Counted from the stretch's first letter, positions 7,290 through 14,171 are shown. The stretch: DNA of 17,136 nt from JAQGMV01 sp050260255 (GCA_050260255.1 JBLNBW010000317.1:1-17136); one strand, 5' to 3'. Notes: a model not told the origin generated them from the letters alone. A program made the numbers and translations.

Positions 7290-7778
7290 TCAAGCCTGCC
7301 GTTGCTCGGCGATCGCGGCATCGGCGGTCGCCGCGCGGGCCGCTGCATGTATCGCCGCGCGTATGCGCTGATACGTGCCGCAGCGACAGATGTTCGTCAT
7401 CGCCTGGTCGATGTCCTTGTCGGTCGGCTTCGGGTTCTTGCGCAGCAGCGCGGCGGCGGCCATGATCTGGCCCGACTGGCAGTAGCCGCATTGCGGAACA
7501 TCGAGCGCAGCCCACGCCTTCTGCACCGGATGCGAGCTGTCCGGCGACAGACCTTCGATGGTGACGATGCGATCGGCAGGCTTCACGCTGCCGACAGGAA
7601 GTATGCAGGTGCGCTGCACTTCGCCGTTGAGGTGGACGGAACACGCGCCGCACTGCGCAACGCCGCAGCCGTATTTCGTGCCGGTGAGCCCGATCTGTTC
7701 ACGCAGGACCCACAGGAGCGGCGTGTCCGCCTCCACCTGTACGTCATGCATCTTGCCGTTGATGTTGAGACTGGCCAT
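7290..7778 (-). CDS. [2Fe-2S] ferredoxin-type small subunit of molybdenum hydroxylase, IorA-like
   Basis: A 162-residue two-cluster subunit that carries electrons from the Moco site. The N-terminal plant-ferredoxin fold has Cys38, Cys43, Cys46 and Cys58 (GCGVAQCGAC, then RTC). The C-terminal helical domain has Cys97, Cys100, Cys131 and Cys133 (QCGYCQSGQ and NICRCGTY). All eight ligands are present and the length is typical. Start ATG 7778-7776 has AGGAGG four bases upstream. It has no signal of its own, so it would be exported together with the Tat-tagged large subunit, as known for related complexes. It is the first gene of the operon, reading away from the control region at 7779-8242. The final electron acceptor, often a c-type cytochrome in such systems, is not encoded nearby. 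Confidence 0.95.
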   Translation of the reverse strand: MASLNINGKMHDVQVEADTPLLWVLREQIGLTGTKYGCGVAQCGACSVHLNGEVQRTCILPVGSVKPADRIVTIEGLSPDSSHPVQKAWAALDVPQCGYCQSGQIMAAAALLRKNPKPTDKDIDQAMTNICRCGTYQRIRAAIHAAARAATADAAIAEQRQA

Positions 7779-7893
7779 ACGCCTCCTCTCCTGACCGCCG
7801 CATGGGCGGAAGTTGCGCTGAGCTCCGTTACGGCGGGAGAAAAGATGCGGCTTGCGCGATCTCCTGCACCCGTTCCTCGTTTTATGGTTGGCT

Positions 7894-7911
7894 CGCTACG
7901 TTACCGTAGCG
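7894..7911. promoter_or_regulatory. Palindrome, candidate operator for the molybdenum hydroxylase operon
   Basis: CGCTACG (7894-7900) and CGTAGCG (7905-7911) are perfect inverted copies with a four-base centre. The size and symmetry suit a dimeric helix-turn-helix regulator such as a TetR- or GntR-type protein. It lies about 115 bases upstream of the [2Fe-2S] subunit start. No regulator family is identified from the sequence itself. Confidence 0.4.
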
Positions 7912-8001
7912 GTGTCGGCTAGGCAAACAACGTGCTCACCGCTGGCGAACTGCTGGCCACAATATGGGCGCCGTGACCGGATTTCGATCCCAGCGCCGTG
8001 G

Positions 8002-8020
8002 CGCGACGAGCCTCGTCGCG
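8002..8020. promoter_or_regulatory. 19-bp perfect palindrome abutting a possible -10 element
   Basis: CGCGACGAG (8002-8010) and CTCGTCGCG (8012-8020) are exact inverted copies around a single C. The next bases, 8021-8028, read TATACACT and could form the -10 box of a rightward promoter, so the palindrome would occupy the -10/-35 spacer, a typical place for a repressor. It lies about 96 bases before the short ORF at 8116 and 223 bases before the first acyl-CoA dehydrogenase start. Confidence 0.45.
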
Positions 8021-8115
8021 TATACACTGTAGCGGGACGTCACTGCCGCCTCACGCGACAGCACAACAGAGCCGAGAAGCCGCGGCGTCCTTATCGTCGT
8101 TCACCTGGAGGAGCA

Positions 8116-8217
8116 ATGAGGCGCTTCACGAAGTCGCTGCACCACGCATTTGCGGGCGAACCGCGGCGCGCCGGTGTCGACCTCGTTCCCCTGCCTCACG
8201 CGCCAGCCCCTGCATGA
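8116..8217 (+). CDS. Possible 33-aa leader ORF ahead of the acyl-CoA dehydrogenases
   Basis: ATG 8116-8118 follows GGAGGAG (8107-8113), the best ribosome site in this part of the window. The frame runs 33 codons (MRRFTKSLHHAF..., Pro/Ala-rich end) to TGA 8215-8217, 25 bases before the likely acyl-CoA dehydrogenase start, which itself lacks a well-spaced Shine-Dalgarno sequence. This arrangement suits a translated leader that couples ribosomes to the downstream gene. It is in a different frame from that gene. No homology is recognised, and a non-coding origin or a start shifted by a sequencing indel remain possible. Confidence 0.3.
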   Translation: MRRFTKSLHHAFAGEPRRAGVDLVPLPHAPAPA

Positions 8218-8242
8218 TCACCACGAAGGAATGCTCAAGACC

Positions 8243-9484
8243 ATGTACGACCTGCAACTCACGCCAGAGCAGATCGAGATGCGCGACACCGTGCGCGATT
8301 TCGTCAACCAGGAAATCAAGCCGGCGGCGCTGCTGCCCGCGCGGCTGGAGCCGTTCGAAAAACCGCTGCTCAGCAAGCTGCTGGGCCAGGCCGCGGAAAT
8401 GGGACTGCGCACGCTGTCCCTGCCGGAGGATGCGGGCGGCGCAGGCGCCGATTGCCTGACGTCCTGCCTCGTCATGGAAGAGCTCGGCACCGGCGATCCG
8501 GATATCGCCGTTGCATTGGCGCACACGTCGTACGTGGGCCGTCTCGCTTACGAGCTCGCGAGCAGCGAGCAGCGCAAGCTGCTCACGAAGGAATTCGTGA
8601 ACAACGATCAATGCCATCTCGCGCTCGCGGCGCACGACGCGGAATCCGAGTTGGGCTGGTGCTATCACCGGCCGCTGGTCGAAGGCAGCGGCCCGCAGGC
8701 CAGCGCGGCGAAGCAGTCGAACGGAGACTGGGTGATCGACAGCGCGGCCGGCATGGTCACGAACGCGCCCATCGCAAGATTCTTCATCGTGCAGGCGCGC
8801 ACCGACGCGAAGAAGACGGGCAGCAATGGTGTGACGACCTTCCTCGTGCCGCGCGATACCGCCGGCATGCACATCGGCGAGCAACCGAAGGCGACGGGCG
8901 CTTCCCTACGCTGGCAGCACGGCCCAGTGGCGCCGGTGACGTTCAAATCGTGCCGCGTGCCGGCGAGCGCCGTGCTGGGCAAGGAAGGCCAGATCGCTCC
9001 GTGCGCTCGCGCGCATGCGCGCCGCGCGACGGTCGAGCTCGCCGCGGTCAATCTCGGTCTTGGCCGCGTGGCGTACGAAACGGCCGTCGATTACGCCAAG
9101 ATTCGCCGGCAGGGCGGGCGCAACATCATCGAGCATCAATCCATCGGCAGCAAGCTCGCGGATTGCGCGATACGTCTCGAGCTCGCGCGCAATCTCGTGT
9201 GGAAAGCGGCGTGGATAGAGGATCACCCGGACGCGACCGTCGCGAGCGGCGCCGAGCTGCCGCTGTACACCATGGCGCGTGTCTACACCGCCGAGGCCGT
9301 GCACGACGTGACGCTGCTCGCTGCCGAGTGCTTCGGCGCCATGGGCGTCATGCGCGACATGCCGCTGCAGAAATACGTGCACGACGGCATGGTGTTCTTC
9401 CACGCGGAAGACAGCGACGAGGCGGCCAAGCTGCGTATCGCCGAAGCGATTGCCGGCTACGAGCGCACCGCGAAGATCGCCTGA
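8243..9484 (+). CDS. Acyl-CoA dehydrogenase family protein (first of two)
   Basis: A 413-residue flavoprotein of the acyl-CoA dehydrogenase fold: an N-terminal helical domain (LTPEQIEMRDTVRDFV, 6-21), a middle beta-domain (about 125-245), and a C-terminal helical domain with GRVAYETAVDYAKIRRQGGRNIIEHQSI (274-301), ECFGAMGVMRDMPLQKYVHDG (362-382). Such enzymes introduce a 2,3-double bond into acyl-CoA and pass electrons to ETF. Two departures are visible. The flavin-binding TEPxxGSD loop is replaced by HDAESELGW (131-139), and the usual Y-E-G-T/S segment near the C-terminus is FFHAEDSDEA (385-394), where Glu389 could still be near the active site. Start ATG 8243 is chosen from family N-termini; ATG 8231 and an upstream TTG are alternatives. 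The next acyl-CoA dehydrogenase starts 43 bases later. Confidence 0.88.
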   Translation: MYDLQLTPEQIEMRDTVRDFVNQEIKPAALLPARLEPFEKPLLSKLLGQAAEMGLRTLSLPEDAGGAGADCLTSCLVMEELGTGDPDIAVALAHTSYVGRLAYELASSEQRKLLTKEFVNNDQCHLALAAHDAESELGWCYHRPLVEGSGPQASAAKQSNGDWVIDSAAGMVTNAPIARFFIVQARTDAKKTGSNGVTTFLVPRDTAGMHIGEQPKATGASLRWQHGPVAPVTFKSCRVPASAVLGKEGQIAPCARAHARRATVELAAVNLGLGRVAYETAVDYAKIRRQGGRNIIEHQSIGSKLADCAIRLELARNLVWKAAWIEDHPDATVASGAELPLYTMARVYTAEAVHDVTLLAAECFGAMGVMRDMPLQKYVHDGMVFFHAEDSDEAAKLRIAEAIAGYERTAKIA

Positions 9485-9489
9485 GCGAC

Positions 9490-9510
9490 CCAGTCACGAT
9501 TCACAAGTCA
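9490..9510 (+). repeat. Three heptamer units between the acyl-CoA dehydrogenase genes
   Basis: The 43-base spacer contains three adjacent 7-mers: CCAGTCA (9490-9496), CGATTCA (9497-9503) and CAAGTCA (9504-9510). They match the pattern seen at 1753-1844, and they end 17 bases before the second acyl-CoA dehydrogenase start. Confidence 0.5.
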
Positions 9511-9527
9511 CGGTTTCGGAGAGATAG

Positions 9528-10712
9528 ATGGATTTTTCACTGAACGAAGAACAGCGCCACTGGCAGATGGAAGCGCGGAAATTCGCCGAAGAGGAGATAC
9601 GGCCGATCTCGCTGCAGCGCGATCAGATCGAGGGCGGGCGCGAGCCATGGGACTGGGACATCATCGAAAAAGGATCGAAGCTCGGCTTTCGCACGATGGC
9701 GGTACCCAAGGAATGGGGCGGCCCCGGCACCGACTTCGTCACGCAGGCGGTGGTGATGGCGGAGCTCGCGAAAGCCGACAGCGCGATATCGAAGGCGTTC
9801 AGCCAGAACTGGAAGTGGAGCCATCTCATCGCGACAGCGTGCAGCGACGACCAGAAGGAGCGGTTCTTGAAACCGTTCCTCGCCGATCATCGTTACGTCA
9901 TGGGCCGCGGCATCACCGAGCCCAATTCCGGCTCCGACAACCGCATGCCGCCGGAGGACGATCCGAAGGCCGGCTTCCGCCTGCGCGCCGAGCGCAAAGG
10001 CGACGAATGGATATTGAACGGCGAGAAATGCTTCATCGCGAACGGCAGCGTCGGCAGCCTGTTCTTCGTCGATGCGCGCACGAATCCGGATGTGAACATC
10101 AAGCAGGGCGGAACGCTGTTCATGGTGCCGAAAGGCACGCCGGGCTTCCGCGTCGGCAAGGTGTTCAACAAACGCGGCTGGCGCTTCTATCAGAACGCGG
10201 AGCTCATCTTCGAAAACGCGCGCGTGCCGCATGCGAATGTCGTAGGTGGTGAAGGCGGCTCGGCGAAGGCCGGGCGCGGGGACAACACCGGCGGCGACAT
10301 CTTCGGCGACCTCGAGCTCGCGGCCAACGCGCTGGGCGTGTGCGACGACGCCGTGGAAATGGCGTTCGGCTTCGCGAGAGCGCACAAGCGCGGCGGCAAA
10401 TATCTCTCGGAGCAGCAGCTCGTGCAGCTCAAGCTCAACGAGATGATGGCGCTCACCGAGGCGCTGCGCTCTTACGTGATGCGCGTGGCATGGATGCACG
10501 ACAACGGCACGCATTCGGCCAACGCTGGCCTCGTGATGAACTGGTCCACCGACGTCATCCAGCGCGTGACGCGCCTTAACATGGAAGTGCACGGCGCCGA
10601 AGGCTGCATGATGAACGCACGCGTGGACAAGCTGGTGCGCGACGCGATGGTGTGGACGCATCTCGCAGGCGACACGGTGCAGCGGATCAAGATCCTGAAG
10701 AGGATAAAGTAA
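9528..10712 (+). CDS. Acyl-CoA dehydrogenase family protein (second of two)
   Basis: A 394-residue acyl-CoA dehydrogenase with a classical start (MDFSLNEEQRHWQ) and a GGAGAGATAG ribosome site before ATG 9528. The canonical FAD loop GITEPNSGSD (128-137) is intact, as are the middle-domain WILNGEKCFIANG (161-173) and the C-terminal VHGAEGCM (354-361) and RDAMVWTHLAGDTVQRIKI (371-389). At the position where most members have Y-E-G-T/S-x-x-I-Q-R with the catalytic Glu, this protein reads T-H-L-A-G-D-T-V-Q-R, so the usual base is absent. Family knowledge says some members place it elsewhere (as in isovaleryl-CoA dehydrogenase) or work as a non-catalytic partner in a mixed tetramer. It lies in one operon with the first dehydrogenase; a binding-protein gene follows 145 bases later. 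Confidence 0.92.
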   Translation: MDFSLNEEQRHWQMEARKFAEEEIRPISLQRDQIEGGREPWDWDIIEKGSKLGFRTMAVPKEWGGPGTDFVTQAVVMAELAKADSAISKAFSQNWKWSHLIATACSDDQKERFLKPFLADHRYVMGRGITEPNSGSDNRMPPEDDPKAGFRLRAERKGDEWILNGEKCFIANGSVGSLFFVDARTNPDVNIKQGGTLFMVPKGTPGFRVGKVFNKRGWRFYQNAELIFENARVPHANVVGGEGGSAKAGRGDNTGGDIFGDLELAANALGVCDDAVEMAFGFARAHKRGGKYLSEQQLVQLKLNEMMALTEALRSYVMRVAWMHDNGTHSANAGLVMNWSTDVIQRVTRLNMEVHGAEGCMMNARVDKLVRDAMVWTHLAGDTVQRIKILKRIK

Positions 10713-10714
10713 GG

Positions 10715-10728
10715 CCTGACGCGTCAGG
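10715..10728. repeat. 14-bp perfect palindrome directly after the second acyl-CoA dehydrogenase
   Basis: CCTGACGCGTCAGG is its own reverse complement and begins two bases after the TAA stop (10710-10712). There is no loop and no T-run, so it is not a classical terminator. A protein-binding site is the simplest reading. Confidence 0.4.
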
Positions 10729-10774
10729 AGCAGATCTCGACGCGCAGCCCGTAACGCGTGGCACGTGAGGAAAG

Positions 10775-10828
10775 ATGGGCAGCGAGCCGCGTTGCCGTTC
10801 GCTGCCCGTCGCCGATAACGACCCATGA
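10775..10828 (+). promoter_or_regulatory. Hairpin with overlapping 17-codon ORF before the second Bug gene
   Basis: GGGCAGCGA (10777-10785) and TCGCTGCCC (10799-10807) form a perfect 9-bp stem with a 13-base loop. The hairpin lies inside a short frame, ATG 10775 to TGA 10826-10828 (17 residues), which has GAGGAAAG just upstream. The binding-protein start is 29 bases further on. A leader-type control of the downstream gene is possible; a processing or partial termination hairpin is the plainer alternative, and no U-run follows. Confidence 0.3.
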
Positions 10829-10857
10829 GTCGCGCTGTTCAGTGAAGGAGGAGAACT

Positions 10858-11835
10858 ATGCGAGCGAGCTGCAAGCCGGTTGCAGCCGCGACGTTTTGCG
10901 CGATCGCTGCAAACGCGGCGATGGCCCAGAGCGGCGCGGCGCCCTATCCCACTCGTCCCATACGTCTCGTCGTGCCGTTCCCGCCGGGCGGCAACGTCGA
11001 TGCGTACGCACGAGGACTTGCGCGTCAGGTCGAGAGCCAGCTCGGCCAGCCGATCGTCGTCGACAATCGCGGCGGTGCGAACGGCATCGTCGGCAACGAT
11101 ACCGTCGCGAAGGCCGCGCCTGACGGCTATACGCTGCTCAGCACTTCGTTCGCGTTCGTCGTCAATCCGGCGATTTACAAGAAGATCCCGTACGACACGG
11201 CGAAGGACTTCACGCCGATCACCAACTTCGCGCTCGGCGCGGGCTATCTCATGACGGTGCATCCGTCGGTACCGGCGCAGTCGGTGAAAGAGCTCATAGC
11301 GCTCGCCAGAACCACGCCGCTGCGCTACAGCTCTGCCGGCATAGGGAACGGCACGCATCTCGCCGCCGAGCTCTTCACGCTCAAGACCGGACTCGATCTC
11401 CAGCACATCCCTTACAAGGGGGGCGGACCGGCGCTGAACGCAGCACTGGGCAACGAAGTGCAGATCACGTTTCCTGCCGTCGCCGTCGGCATGCCGCAGG
11501 TCAAAGGCGGGAAGCTGCGAGCCATAGGGTTCACCGGCGAGAAGCGTCTTGGCGTGCTGCCCGACGTTCCGACGATCGGCGAGACGGTCCCAGGTTATGC
11601 ATTCGATGCCGGCTGGCACGCGTGGTTCGCACCGGCCGGCACGCCGATGACGATCGTCAATCGCCTTCACGCCGAAGTCGCGAAGGCGCTCGAGACGCCC
11701 CGGCTGCGCGAATTTTTCGCGGCGGGCGGCTACGACCCCAAAGGCGACTCGCCGGCCGAATTCCGGAAGATTTTTCTTCAGGACATCAAGAAGTACGCGC
11801 AGATCGTGAAGGCGGCGAAAATAGAGCCGCAATAG
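10858..11835 (+). CDS. Bug/TctC-family tripartite tricarboxylate transporter substrate-binding protein
   Basis: A complete 325-residue periplasmic binding protein. The signal peptide (1-23) ends at AMA before Gln24. Then come YPTRPIRLVVPFPPGGNVDAYAR (30-52), the block VDNRGGANGIVGNDTVAKAAPDGYTLL (68-94), the VNPAIYKKIPYD strand, IPYKGGGPALNAALGNEVQ in the ligand cleft, LPDVPTIGETVPGY and FAPAGTPMTIVNRL. All are family hallmarks. ATG 10858 has AAGGAGG upstream. It follows the acyl-CoA dehydrogenase pair on the same strand, so its ligand may be the acid that those enzymes degrade after CoA activation, though no CoA ligase or transferase is in view. No TctA/TctB membrane subunits are present. 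It is a divergent paralogue of the protein at 1-835. Confidence 0.95.
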   Translation: MRASCKPVAAATFCAIAANAAMAQSGAAPYPTRPIRLVVPFPPGGNVDAYARGLARQVESQLGQPIVVDNRGGANGIVGNDTVAKAAPDGYTLLSTSFAFVVNPAIYKKIPYDTAKDFTPITNFALGAGYLMTVHPSVPAQSVKELIALARTTPLRYSSAGIGNGTHLAAELFTLKTGLDLQHIPYKGGGPALNAALGNEVQITFPAVAVGMPQVKGGKLRAIGFTGEKRLGVLPDVPTIGETVPGYAFDAGWHAWFAPAGTPMTIVNRLHAEVAKALETPRLREFFAAGGYDPKGDSPAEFRKIFLQDIKKYAQIVKAAKIEPQ

Positions 11836-11947
11836 CGGCGTCGCCCGCCCTTTCCGCCGCAACGGCAGCCGGCGGCGGGGCAGGCAACATCCTTGCATAG
11901 CGCACGGTCGCGCCCGATATCGAGGCGCCTAGGGAGGAGGAGGTTGC

Positions 11948-12502
11948 ATGAAGGCCGCGCTGGATTTCCTGCCGCTCGCGCTGTACCTCGGCGCCTACGT
12001 CATCGCCGATATTTACGTCGCCACCGGCGTTCTGATCGCCGCGATGGCCTTCCTGGTGCTCTATTCGCGCATCGTGTACGGCAAAGTCGGCAAGCTGCTG
12101 TGGGTGAACCTGGCCGCGGCGGCAACACTCGGCGGCCTCACCATCACCTGGTCGGACCCCCGCTACCTCGTGGCCCGCGCAACCGCCATCTACTGGTTGA
12201 TCGGCGGCGCGCTGCTCTTCGTCTACTGGTTCGGCGGACGCAATCTCCTGCGGGACGCGCTGCAGCCGCGGTTCGACGCGCCGGAGGCGGTATGGCGGCG
12301 CCATCTTTACGCCTACGTGGCATTTTTTGCCGTGCTCGGCGCGGGCAATATTCTGCTCGCATACACGGTGAGCGAAGCGATGTGGGTGGCCTTCGACACC
12401 GTGGGCGCGCTCGTATTGATCGGCGGCTTCATGGCGCTGCAACTCATGCGCATACGCCGGCATGGGCGCGTGGCACGCGAGGATTGCAGCCCGCGCGCAT
12501 AG
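11948..12502 (+). CDS. yciB: YciB/IspZ-type inner membrane septation protein A
   Basis: A 184-residue inner membrane protein with the YciB start (MKAALDFLPL, then DIYVATGVLIAA at 21-32) and the conserved GGLTITWSDPRY block (62-73), where E. coli YciB has GGLTLFFHND. Hydrophobic segments are at about 8-40, 50-68, 78-95, 120-139 and 147-168, giving the usual five-helix layout. N-terminal residues 115-150 include the W-R-R-H-L...FF...L..GN family pattern. YciB acts in envelope and cell-division upkeep and has been linked to intracellular septation. ATG 11948 has GGAGGAGG upstream. It converges on prfC with 38 bases between stops. The neighbouring bolA or ppiC genes often seen elsewhere are absent. 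Confidence 0.92.
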   Translation: MKAALDFLPLALYLGAYVIADIYVATGVLIAAMAFLVLYSRIVYGKVGKLLWVNLAAAATLGGLTITWSDPRYLVARATAIYWLIGGALLFVYWFGGRNLLRDALQPRFDAPEAVWRRHLYAYVAFFAVLGAGNILLAYTVSEAMWVAFDTVGALVLIGGFMALQLMRIRRHGRVAREDCSPRA

Positions 12503-12540
12503 CCATTGCCCGGTGACGGCTGGATGACCCGGCGTGCCGC

Positions 12541-14148
12541 TCAGCTGGCGGCCGAATGGACGACCAGGCCCGCGTGCTCGCGCAAGGCGTGAAACTGCAC
12601 GCGCTGCCAGTTGTCCTGCACCGCGCTCAGCTCGGCCACATGGCTTACCAGCAACGCAGGCGCATCCACCACGTCGTAGGCGATGCGATGCGCGTTGGCC
12701 TCGATGAAGCGCTTCAGCTCCGCATCGTTTTCCGCCGTCACCCAGCGGGCGAGCCGGTGCTTGGTTGCGGCAAGCCGCGCGTCCACTCCGTATTCGGTCT
12801 TCAGCCGGTGCGCGACCACGTCGAACTGCAGCTGGCCCACGGCGCCGAGCAGCAGGGTATTGTCGGCGTGCGGGCGGAAGACCTGGATCGCCCCTTCCTC
12901 GCCGAGCTGCATGAGCCCCTTGCGCAGCTGTTTCGCGCGCATCGGATCCGCGACTTCGACGCGGTGGAAGAGCTCCGGCGCGAAGAACGGCAAGCCGGTG
13001 AACTGCAGGTCTTCGCCTTCGGTCAGCGTGTCGCCGAGCTGCAGCGCACCGTGGTTCGGTATGCCGATGATGTCGCCCGGATACGCATCCTCGAGTATTT
13101 CGCGCCGCTGCGACAGGAACGACACGACGTTGGCCGCGCGCAGCTCCTTGCCGGTGCGGCAGACTTTCATGCGCATGCCGCGCTCGAAGCGTCCCGAGCA
13201 GATCCGCACGAACGCGATCCGGTCGCGATGGGCGGGATCCATGTTCGCCTGAATCTTGAACACGACGCCGGAAAACTTCGATTCGGTGGCCTGCACCACG
13301 CGCTGCATCGCCGCTTTCTCGCCCGGCGGCGGTGCGTGATCGACCAGCGCGTCGAGCACCTCGCGCACGCCGAAATTATTCACCGCGGAACCGAAAAACA
13401 CCGGCGTCTGTTTTGCCGCGAGAAATTCCCGCTCCTCGAACTCCGGCGACGCCGCTTTCACGAGCTCGATGTCGTGACGCGCCTGGTCGAATTCGGCGCC
13501 GAAGCGCGCGATGGAGGCCGGATTGTCCAGCCCTTCGATGAGCTCGTCGTCCTCCTGCACGCGATCTTCGCCCGCGCGGAACACGCGCATCGCATCGCGC
13601 CGGATGTCGAACACGCCATGGAAGCGCTTGCCCATGCCGACCGGCCACGTGAACGGCACGGCCGACATGCCGAGCGTCTGTTCGATCTCGTCGAGCAGCG
13701 CAAGCGGCTCGCGCACCTCGCGGTCCATCTTGTTCACGAACGTGATGATCGGCGTATTGCGCGCGCGGCAGACTTCGAGCAGGCGCAGCGTCTGCGCTTC
13801 GACGCCATTTGCGGCGTCGATCACCATCAGCGCCGCGTCCACGGCGGTGAGCACCCGATAGGTGTCTTCGGAGAAATCCTGGTGGCCGGGCGTATCGAGC
13901 AGGTTGATGACGCAGTCGCGGTACTCCATCTGCATCACCGAGCTCGCGACCGAGATGCCGCGCTGCTTCTCGATCTCCATCCAGTCGGACGTGGCGTGGC
14001 GCGACGCCTTGCGAGCCTTGACGCTGCCGGCGATCTGGATCGCACCGGCGTACAGCAGCAGTTTTTCCGTGAGCGTGGTCTTGCCCGCATCAGGGTGCGA
14101 AATGATGGCAAAAGTGCGCCGCCGCGCGACTTCTTTGTCGAGTAGCAT
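12541..14148 (-). CDS. prfC: Peptide chain release factor 3 (RF3)
   Basis: A 535-residue translational GTPase that recycles RF1/RF2 from post-termination ribosomes. GTPase motifs: G1 HPDAGKTT (18-25), switch region RGIS (63-66), G3 DTPGHQD (85-91), G4 NKMD (139-142). The SDWMEIEKQRGISV block and the beta-barrel domain (from about 290, KFSGVVFKIQANMDPAHRDRIAFVRICSG) separate RF3 from EF-G, and the length is typical. The C-terminal domain, GAVGQLQFDVVAHRLKTEYGV, matches the family. ATG 14148-14146 is set by homology (LDKEVARRRTFAIISHPD); the ribosome site is weak. A good promoter lies at 14246-14274. A decayed heptamer cluster abuts the start. Confidence 0.97.
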   Translation of the reverse strand: MLLDKEVARRRTFAIISHPDAGKTTLTEKLLLYAGAIQIAGSVKARKASRHATSDWMEIEKQRGISVASSVMQMEYRDCVINLLDTPGHQDFSEDTYRVLTAVDAALMVIDAANGVEAQTLRLLEVCRARNTPIITFVNKMDREVREPLALLDEIEQTLGMSAVPFTWPVGMGKRFHGVFDIRRDAMRVFRAGEDRVQEDDELIEGLDNPASIARFGAEFDQARHDIELVKAASPEFEEREFLAAKQTPVFFGSAVNNFGVREVLDALVDHAPPPGEKAAMQRVVQATESKFSGVVFKIQANMDPAHRDRIAFVRICSGRFERGMRMKVCRTGKELRAANVVSFLSQRREILEDAYPGDIIGIPNHGALQLGDTLTEGEDLQFTGLPFFAPELFHRVEVADPMRAKQLRKGLMQLGEEGAIQVFRPHADNTLLLGAVGQLQFDVVAHRLKTEYGVDARLAATKHRLARWVTAENDAELKRFIEANAHRIAYDVVDAPALLVSHVAELSAVQDNWQRVQFHALREHAGLVVHSAAS

Positions 14149-14150
14149 AA

Positions 14151-14171
14151 AACTCGGTGATCAGTGAAAGC
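14151..14171 (-). repeat. Degenerate heptamer units upstream of prfC
   Basis: On the minus strand three adjacent 7-mers read GCTTTCA, CTGATCA and CCGAGTT, ending two bases before the prfC ATG. They fit the loose pattern of the clusters at 1753-1844 and 9490-9510, but are the most degenerate of the three, so membership in the same repeat family is tentative. Confidence 0.3.

Larger units (their letters stand above)
7779..8242. other. Divergent control region between the molybdenum hydroxylase operon and the acyl-CoA dehydrogenase cluster
   Basis: About 460 bases separate two operons that read away from each other. No gene is secure here. It holds two exact palindromes (7894-7911 and 8002-8020), a TATACACT sequence (8021-8028) that could be a -10 element for the rightward genes, and a short ORF with a very good ribosome site (8116-8217). 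No convincing -35 box accompanies the -10 candidate, which would fit activator-dependent or repressor-shielded promoters. No regulator gene is located beside it. Confidence 0.5.

Noticed and set aside
7276..7653. Long N-terminal extension of the molybdenum hydroxylase large subunit
   Set aside because: It would overlap the [2Fe-2S] subunit gene in another frame and bury the Tat signal; ATG 7275 has a strong ribosome site.
9537..10826. 429-codon open frame opposite the second acyl-CoA dehydrogenase
   Set aside because: Antisense shadow; no ribosome site or family motif, while the plus-strand gene is unambiguous.
11843..11881. GC-rich imperfect hairpin after the second Bug gene
   Set aside because: The stem needs a bulge, the region is simple GC-rich sequence and there is no T-run, so a terminator call is not supported.
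12556..14145. 529-codon open frame opposite prfC
   Set aside because: An exact antisense shadow of a GC-rich gene; the His/Arg/Ala-rich product has no recognisable domain.
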